Source: Thiobacillus sp.
GTDB taxonomy: Bacteria; Pseudomonadota; Gammaproteobacteria; Burkholderiales; Thiobacillaceae
Assembly (NCBI GenBank): GCA_020217265.1
Contig: JAIWOS010000059.1
Location: 1 to 5,856, forward strand
Reading direction: 5' to 3'
Length of the DNA stretch: 5,856 nucleotides
Of the stretch, positions 1 through 5,856 are shown one piece after another. Made by a program: the position numbers and the translations under genes. The stretch's first letter is position 1, and each line of letters starts with the position of its first letter. The notes beneath the pieces are model-generated. The model saw only the letters and a program-made list of their open reading frames with translations, had not been told where the DNA came from and made no database searches.

Positions 1-2441
1 CCGCGCGCGACGCCGCCGAGGCCGCCGCGCGCGAGGCCACCGACAGCACCCTGCCGCAAAAAGAAGCGGCCCTGCGCGCCGCGCAGCAGGCGGTGGGCGA
101 AGCGCAGCGCGCGGTATCCGAGCTCGAACGCGCGCGCCAGGTCGACGAAAACAGCCTCGGCCACACCCGGCGCCAGATCGAACAGCTCGACTTGCGCCGC
201 AGGCGGCTCGAACAGGAACAGGCGCAGCTGCCGCGCCCCGACGCGGCGGGACTGTCGAAGAAGCAGGTCGAAGTCGAGGAACTGGCACAGACGCTCGCCG
301 CCGCGCAGGCGAAACTCAAGGACGCCGAAGCGGTGCTGCCCGAACTCGACGCCGCGCGCGGCCGGCACCAGCGCGATCTGGAGGCGGCGCGCAAGCACCT
401 GCACCAGACCGAAGCCGAACTCGCCGCGCTGAAAAAATTGCAGGAATCGCTGAAAGCCGACGAAAAGCTCGGCGCCTGGCTGGCCCGGCGCGGTTTGCAG
501 CACGCGGCGCGTCTGTGGGAGAAACTCAAGGTCGAGCCGGGCTGGGAAGCGGCGGTCGAGGCGGTGCTGCGCGAACGTCTGCAGGCGGTGGCGGCCGATC
601 TTCAATGGGACGGGGACGACGACGCGCCGCCTGCGCGGTTCACCCTGTGGACGGCGCAGGGCGCGGCGGCTGCCGCGCCGCCGGCAGAATATCTCGCCAG
701 CAAGATCGCCTGCGACGACCTCAACGCCCGCGCCGCGCTCGCCGACTGGCTGGCGGGCGTTTACTGGGCCGACGACGCCGGGGCGGCGCGCGCCCTGGCT
801 GCGCATCGGGTGGCCGGCGAATGCGTGGTCACCCGCGAGGGCCACGTGTTCACGCCGCACAGCGTCACTTTCCACGGTCCGCACACAGCGGTCGAGGGCA
901 TACTCGCGCGCGGCCGCGAAATGGAGCGCCTGACGGAGGACGGCACGCGTCTGGCAGCCGAGGTGGCCCGTCTGGAGGCGGCCGCCGCGGCGGCGCAGCA
1001 GGCGGTGGCCGAGCGCCAGCGCGAAATCCAGGCATGGCGCGCGCAGACCGCACAGACGCAAAACCGCCACCACACCGCGCAAATGGAGCTCCTGCGCTTG
1101 CAGCAGGCGGTGGAGCGGGTGCAGGGCCGCACCAGCCAGATCGCGGCCGAGCTGGCCGAAGTCGCGCGTCTGCTGGCGAACGAGACAGCCAACGCCGAAG
1201 CGATCGAGGCCCGGCTGAAAACCTACCGCGAGCAGGAAACCGCCGCGCGCGACGCGCTCTACGCCGCGCGCCAGCAGCGCGACCAGGCCGACCGCGCCGT
1301 GTTCGAGGCGCGCGAACTGCAACGCGCGATGGAACGCCGGCAGCAGGAAGCCGGCTTCGCGCTCGCCACCTGCACCAGCAAGATCCGCGAGCTGACCGAC
1401 ACGCTCGCGCGCATCGACCGGGAAATCGCTGACGATACGGTTCGCCTGGACAGCGCCCGCGAGGAACTCGCCCGCCTGCCGGCCGACGCGCTGGATGCCG
1501 AACTGCAGGCGGCGCTGACGGCGCGCGCCGAGGCCGAAACCGCGCTGGCGGCGGCGCGCAATGCGGTCGAAGGACTCACCGCCGAACTGCGCGGCCATGA
1601 CGAGGCGCGGCTCGCCTGCGAGCAGGGCCTCGATCCTCTGCGCCGCAGCATCGAACAGCTGAAGCTCAAGGACCAGGAAGCCATGCTCATGCAGTCGCAG
1701 TTCGAACTGCAACTGCGCGAAGCCGCTGCGGACGAAGCCAGCCTCGAATCGGGCTTTGCCGACAGCCCCAAGCCGGCCCAGCTGCAGGCCGCGATCACCC
1801 GGCTGCAGAACGAGATCGCCGCGCTCGGCGCGGTGAATCTGGCCGCGCTCGACGAACTCACCCAGGCGCAGGAACGCAGCGAATATCTCGCCGCGCAGTG
1901 CGCCGACCTGCTGGAGGCCGTGACCACGCTGGAGGATGCGATCCAGCGCATCGACCAGGAATCGCGCGCGCGGCTGAAGGAGACCTTCGACACCGTGAAC
2001 CGGCACATGGGCGAGCTGTTTCCGCGGCTCTTCGGCGGCGGTCAGGCCAAGCTCATCCTCACCGGCGAGGAACTGCTCGATTCAGGCGTGCAGGTGTTCG
2101 CCCAGCCGCCGGGCAAGAAGAACGCGTCGATCCATGTCCTGTCGGGCGGCGAGAAGACGCTCACCGCGCTCTCCCTGGTGTTCGCCATGTTCAAGCTCAA
2201 CCCCGCGCCGTTCTGCCTGCTCGACGAGGTCGACGCGCCGCTCGACGACGCCAACACCGACCGCTACTGCAATCTGGTGCGCGCCATGTCCGACCACACG
2301 CAGTTCCTCTTCATCACCCACAACCGCGTCACCATGGAAATGGCGCAGCACCTCGCCGGCGTCACCATGCAGGAGCCGGGCGTATCGCGCATCGTCGCGG
2401 TGGACGTGGAGGAAGCCGCGGGGATGATCGAGGCGGCCTGA
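1..2441 (+). CDS. smc: Chromosome partition protein Smc, 5'-truncated by the window edge
   Basis: Smc is the ATPase core of the bacterial condensin; as a dimer with ScpA and ScpB it extrudes DNA loops and helps separate newly replicated chromosomes. The reading frame is open from base 3, giving 812 visible residues; full-length Smc is about 1150-1200, so roughly the first third (Walker A lobe and start of the first arm) is missing. A GTG at 93 is internal, not a start. Numbered from base 3: Ala/Glu/Arg-rich coiled coil to about 150; hinge about 155-300; returning coiled coil about 300-600; conserved GAVNL at 609-613; FGGGQAKL at 677-684; ABC signature LSGGEK at 713-718; Walker B with LLDEVD ending near 744, including the catalytic Glu; D-loop region just after; switch histidine H773 in FITHN. 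All C-lobe ATPase motifs are intact. MukB and Rad50/SbcC are disfavoured: the hinge is globular with no zinc-hook CxxC, and the [16 protein letters not shown] and [11 protein letters not shown] contexts are typical of Smc. It ends tail to tail with infA, without the zipA-ligA often found downstream in related bacteria. Confidence 0.96.
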   Translation, partial: ARDAAEAAAREATDSTLPQKEAALRAAQQAVGEAQRAVSELERARQVDENSLGHTRRQIEQLDLRRRRLEQEQAQLPRPDAAGLSKKQVEVEELAQTLAAAQAKLKDAEAVLPELDAARGRHQRDLEAARKHLHQTEAELAALKKLQESLKADEKLGAWLARRGLQHAARLWEKLKVEPGWEAAVEAVLRERLQAVAADLQWDGDDDAPPARFTLWTAQGAAAAAPPAEYLASKIACDDLNARAALADWLAGVYWADDAGAARALAAHRVAGECVVTREGHVFTPHSVTFHGPHTAVEGILARGREMERLTEDGTRLAAEVARLEAAAAAAQQAVAERQREIQAWRAQTAQTQNRHHTAQMELLRLQQAVERVQGRTSQIAAELAEVARLLANETANAEAIEARLKTYREQETAARDALYAARQQRDQADRAVFEARELQRAMERRQQEAGFALATCTSKIRELTDTLARIDREIADDTVRLDSAREELARLPADALDAELQAALTARAEAETALAAARNAVEGLTAELRGHDEARLACEQGLDPLRRSIEQLKLKDQEAMLMQSQFELQLREAAADEASLESGFADSPKPAQLQAAITRLQNEIAALGAVNLAALDELTQAQERSEYLAAQCADLLEAVTTLEDAIQRIDQESRARLKETFDTVNRHMGELFPRLFGGGQAKLILTGEELLDSGVQVFAQPPGKKNASIHVLSGGEKTLTALSLVFAMFKLNPAPFCLLDEVDAPLDDANTDRYCNLVRAMSDHTQFLFITHNRVTMEMAQHLAGVTMQEPGVSRIVAVDVEEAAGMIEAA

Positions 2442-2448
2442 ACGTCGC

Positions 2449-2712
2449 TCAGTGCCGGCGGGGCCCGATGGGGCGCGACGCCTGGACGTGCGTATCCTTG
2501 TGGCGGAAGTTGATGCGGCCCTTGGTCAGGTCGTAGGGCGACATCTCGATGGTCACCTTGTCACCCGCCAGGATGCGGATGCGGTGCTTGCGCATCTTGC
2601 CCGACGCGTAGGCGATGATTTCGAAACCGTTGGCAAGCGTGACGCGGAAACGGGTTTGCGGAAGCACTTCGTTGACGACGCCTTCCATTTCGACGAGTTC
2701 TTCTTTGGACAT
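2449..2712 (-). CDS. infA: Translation initiation factor IF-1, 87-residue stand-alone paralogue
   Basis: IF-1 binds the A site of the 30S ribosomal subunit and, with IF-2 and IF-3, controls start-codon selection. The 87-residue product is a single S1-like OB fold, with the hallmark stretches RFRVTLANG (about 21-29), [16 protein letters not shown] (38-53) and [10 protein letters not shown] (58-67). A basic tail follows, beyond the usual 72-residue length. The ATG at 2710-2712 is chosen because the protein aligns with IF-1 from its first residues and AGAGGA lies 7 bases upstream; the frame stays open for 91 more codons, but that stretch is Pro/Arg/Ser-rich and unlike IF-1. Betaproteobacteria often carry two IF-1 genes, one in the ribosomal-protein spc/alpha region and a longer one elsewhere. 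From length and context this is probably the second kind (inference). Its neighbours are not ribosomal-protein genes: smc is convergent 7 bp away and serS is divergent. Whether a second infA exists elsewhere cannot be seen here. Confidence 0.95.
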   Translation of the reverse strand: MSKEELVEMEGVVNEVLPQTRFRVTLANGFEIIAYASGKMRKHRIRILAGDKVTIEMSPYDLTKGRINFRHKDTHVQASRPIGPRRH

Positions 2713-2719
2713 GACGGAT

Positions 2720-2725
2720 TCCTCT
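2720..2725 (-). promoter_or_regulatory. Ribosome binding site of infA
   Basis: On the minus strand the sequence reads AGAGGA, followed by 7 bases and then ATG at 2712. This is a good Shine-Dalgarno match at normal spacing. It supports the short 87-residue IF-1 over the longer open frame that continues upstream to 2985. Confidence 0.75.
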
Positions 2726-2860
2726 GGGTAAGCCGGGGGGCGGCGCGCCGACGGCGCCGGACGGGGGCGAAAGATCGCAGTGGGGGCTGCGGCAGCGATG
2801 CCGGTGGGCTGCTGCCAGGAGGAAAGCCGGTGGGCAAACCCGAAGACCAGTTCGGCCGGC

Positions 2861-2888
2861 AGTATGAGGGGCGGGGCACGCGTGGCAA
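2861..2888 (-). promoter_or_regulatory. Candidate sigma-70 promoter for infA
   Basis: Read on the minus strand, TTGCCA (2888-2883) matches the -35 consensus at 5 of 6 bases. After a 16-base spacer, CATACT (2866-2861) matches the -10 consensus at 4 of 6. Transcription would start near 2854 and give infA a GC-rich leader of about 140 bases. It is the best pair I found on this strand of the intergenic region by eye; no scoring was run. Confidence 0.35.
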
Positions 2889-2939
2889 GCCAGACCCTGC
2901 GGGGCGGCCGCGAGCTAGCCGCAGAGGGCGGCAATCGGC

Positions 2940-2945
2940 GAGAAT
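2940..2945 (+). promoter_or_regulatory. Possible -10 element for serS
   Basis: GAGAAT (within GGCGAGAATAGCG) matches the -10 consensus TATAAT at 4 of 6 bases and lies in one of the few AT-richer patches of the divergent spacer. It would place transcription initiation near 2952, about 23 bases before the serS ATG. No convincing -35 box sits 16-18 bases upstream (2916-2922 is TAGCCGC), so this is tentative. Confidence 0.25.
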
Positions 2946-2956
2946 AGCGTCTTTGA

Positions 2957-4276
<1,320 letters not shown>

Positions 4277-4293
4277 GGTTCGCGCGGCGGCCG

Positions 4294-5706
4294 TCAGCCC
4301 CGCGCATCCGGCGACCCTGTCTTGTCGCCCAGGTTGATGAGCGAATCGAATTCCGGCTCCAGGCGCTGCAGGATGTCGTAGTAGTTGCGGATGTTTTCTG
4401 CGAAGCCCAGCGCCTCGTGGCCGCGCGCGTAGCCGTATTTCATGGCGCGGGCGTAGGTGCCGCGGCCGAGATAGGGCAGCGCTTCCTTCACGTCGGCCCA
4501 GTTGTCCGGGTTGCCGCCGCGCGCCTGGGCGATGCGGCGCGCATCCTCCATGTGGCCCTGCCCCTGGTTGTAGGCGGCGAGCGCGATCCAGGTGCGGTCA
4601 GGTTCTGCGATGCGTGCCGGCAGCGCCTCCTTCAGCAGCGCCAGATAGCGCGCGCCGCCGAGGATGCTCTGGCGCGCATCGAGCCGGTTGGTCACGCCCA
4701 TGCGGTCGGCGGTTTCGCCGGTCAGCATCATGAGCCCGCGCACGCCGGTGGGCGAGGTGGCAAACGCATTCCACTGCGATTCCTGATAGCCGATCGCGGC
4801 CAGCAGCCGCCAGTCGATACCCGTGAGCGTCTGCGCCTCCTGAAAATGGCGGCGCAACTCTGGCAGGCGCTGCCGGCGGCGCTCCAGCATGCCGAGCACG
4901 TCCGTGCTGTCGAGCTGCCTGACGTGGCCGAAATACCGTTCGTAGATGCGCTTGATCGTGCCGTCCTTGCGTGCCGCTTCGACGAAGCGGGCGAGTTCGA
5001 TGCGCAGCGACTGCGACGCGTGCACCGGCAGGGCCCAGACGATTTTCTGCGTCTCCGGCAAGTCGAACGCCACCTGCAGCCCCGGATACAGCGTGCGCAG
5101 CGGATCGAAGTCCATGCCGCTGATCGCCACCGCGTCGACCTTGCCCGCCTGCAACTGCGCCAGCAATTCCTCCGGCCAGACGTTCTCCAGCGCAACCCAG
5201 GCCAGCGCCGGCTGCTTGCGTTTCAGGCGCATCAGCATGGGCGCATGGCCCGAGCCGGCGATCAGCGCCAGTTTCCTGCCGACCAGCGCGCGTGCGTCGC
5301 GGGGCGCGCGCTCGTCCGCACGTACCACGATATGCACCGGCGTTTCAAACAGCACCGGGCCGGCAATCAGGTGCCGGTCGCGCACCGCCGTGAGCGGCAG
5401 CGCGGCCGCCGCCAGATGGATGGCGCGAGTATCGAGCAGATCAAGGAGGGCATCCGGGCGCTCCTTCTCGACCCATTTCACCGACCAGTGGCGCGAGCCG
5501 GCGAAGGCCTCGACGAGATCGTGCTCGAATCCCGCCGGCGTGTCGTTGGGCGCGATGTAATACGTGGACGGGCTGTTGCGCGTCCCCACCCACAACTCGC
5601 CCGTGACTTCGGGTGGCGCGACCGGCTGCCCACAAGCCGCCAGCGCCAGACCCAGCATCAGCACAGCCCATCTCCGATGGAACGCCATTGTTTTCATGCT
5701 TGGCAT
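4294..5706 (-). CDS. mltF: Membrane-bound lytic murein transglycosylase F (lipoprotein)
   Basis: MltF cleaves the MurNAc-GlcNAc bond of peptidoglycan and forms a 1,6-anhydro-MurNAc end; it is an outer-membrane lipoprotein acting in the periplasm. From the ATG at 5706 the product is 470 residues. It has a basic n-region with RR, a hydrophobic core and a lipobox LAAC with lipidated Cys25. The next residue is Gly rather than Asp, which fits outer-membrane sorting. Residues about 35-265 resemble a family 3 solute-binding (ABC substrate-binding-like) regulatory domain, beginning near ELWVGTRNSPSTYY. Residues about 280-455 form the SLT catalytic domain: YQES with catalytic Glu309, GLMMLT (324-329), and AYNQGQGH (378-385) in place of the commoner AYNxGxGH. 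This two-domain layout separates MltF from Slt70 and MltC/E. The start is uncertain: GTG at 5742, ATG at 5706, 5697 or 5688 all leave the signal peptide usable. I chose 5706, preceded by a distant AGGG about 12 bases upstream. It stands alone between convergent serS and a divergent tRNA. Confidence 0.93.
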   Translation of the reverse strand: MPSMKTMAFHRRWAVLMLGLALAACGQPVAPPEVTGELWVGTRNSPSTYYIAPNDTPAGFEHDLVEAFAGSRHWSVKWVEKERPDALLDLLDTRAIHLAAAALPLTAVRDRHLIAGPVLFETPVHIVVRADERAPRDARALVGRKLALIAGSGHAPMLMRLKRKQPALAWVALENVWPEELLAQLQAGKVDAVAISGMDFDPLRTLYPGLQVAFDLPETQKIVWALPVHASQSLRIELARFVEAARKDGTIKRIYERYFGHVRQLDSTDVLGMLERRRQRLPELRRHFQEAQTLTGIDWRLLAAIGYQESQWNAFATSPTGVRGLMMLTGETADRMGVTNRLDARQSILGGARYLALLKEALPARIAEPDRTWIALAAYNQGQGHMEDARRIAQARGGNPDNWADVKEALPYLGRGTYARAMKYGYARGHEALGFAENIRNYYDILQRLEPEFDSLINLGDKTGSPDARG

Positions 5707-5770
5707 GCGGACAGTCTGCCCTGACAGGAAAATTTCGTCCACCCGGCGGCCGGATTCGCGGTGACTCGGT

Positions 5771-5776
5771 TACAAT
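5771..5776 (+). promoter_or_regulatory. Probable -10 element of the tRNA-Ser gene
   Basis: TACAAT matches the -10 consensus at 5 of 6 bases and ends 10 bases before the first base of the tRNA, a spacing that fits a short-leader stable RNA promoter. No recognisable -35 hexamer lies 16-18 bases upstream (around 5747-5755, which is GC-rich). The call rests on the -10 match and its position. Confidence 0.5.
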
Positions 5777-5786
5777 ACGCGCCGCC

Positions 5787-5856
5787 GGAGAGGTGGCAGA
5801 GTGGTCGAATGTACCTGACTCGAAATCAGGCGTAGGTGCAAGCCTACCGTGGGTTC
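5787..5856 (+). tRNA. tRNA-Ser (anticodon CGA), 3' end cut off by the window
   Basis: This tRNA reads UCG serine codons. Visible parts: acceptor 5' strand GGAGAGG (5787-5793), D arm around 5796-5812 with GTGGTCGAA, anticodon stem CCTGA/TCAGG (5814-5818 with 5826-5830), and loop CTCGAAA with CGA at 5821-5823. A long class II variable arm follows, with stem GTAGG/CCTAC (5832-5836 with 5843-5847), then the T-stem 5' strand GTGGG and loop start TTC at 5854-5856. The long variable arm plus anticodon CGA identify it as tRNA-Ser. The 3' half of the T arm, the 3' acceptor strand and any CCA lie beyond the window, so their pairing cannot be checked. It is charged by the SerRS encoded upstream in the same window. 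Confidence 0.95.

Noticed and set aside
1..600. GCC/GCG-rich runs in smc as a tandem repeat
   Set aside because: They reflect Ala/Arg/Glu-rich coiled-coil coding with GC-biased codons. There is no fixed repeat unit at the DNA level.
515..1432. A 305-codon open frame on the plus strand inside smc
   Set aside because: It is a +1-type shadow of the Smc hinge and coiled coil, extremely Gly/Arg/Ala-rich. The Smc frame is uninterrupted, so there is no frameshift to explain.
2904..2922. GCGGC/GCCGC inverted repeat as an operator or terminator
   Set aside because: A 5-bp GC stem with a 9-base loop is expected by chance at this base composition, and no T run follows on either strand.
4417..5724. A 435-codon open frame on the plus strand opposite mltF
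   Set aside because: It is antisense to a clearly recognised MltF with intact lipobox and catalytic motifs. The product is Arg/Ala/His-rich with no recognisable domain, as expected from a shadow frame in GC-rich DNA.

Overview
This is a GC-rich window of ordinary proteobacterial housekeeping chromosome. A betaproteobacterium is the best guess. The grounds are the 87-residue IF-1 paralogue standing alone, the SerRS beginning MLDIQLLRR, the proteobacterial type of Smc, and strong G/C bias at third codon positions. The lineage is inferred from remembered family features, not from a search. No species is proposed.

Layout from left to right: (1) 1-2441, plus strand, the 3' two thirds of smc: part of the first coiled coil, the hinge, the second coiled coil and the complete C-terminal ATPase lobe. 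The N-terminal Walker A lobe lies outside the window. (2) 2449-2712, minus strand, infA, tail to tail with smc and separated by 7 bp. (3) 2713-2974, a divergent, very GC-rich intergenic region that must hold the promoters of infA (leftward) and serS (rightward). (4) 2975-4276, plus strand, serS, complete. (5) 4294-5706, minus strand, mltF, a lipoprotein lytic transglycosylase, tail to tail with serS and separated by 17 bp. (6) 5707-5786, a short divergent spacer with a -10-like TACAAT. (7) 5787 to the end, plus strand, a tRNA-Ser with anticodon CGA, cut off in its T loop by the window edge.

The genes do not form one operon: strands run + - + - +, so each gene is probably its own transcription unit. 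Three serve translation (initiation factor, seryl-tRNA synthetase and a tRNA that enzyme charges), one serves chromosome organisation and one peptidoglycan turnover. I found no mobile element, CRISPR array, toxin-antitoxin pair, phage gene or defence system. I see nothing that looks like an undescribed system. The observations below are modest ones about gene order, leaders and start sites.
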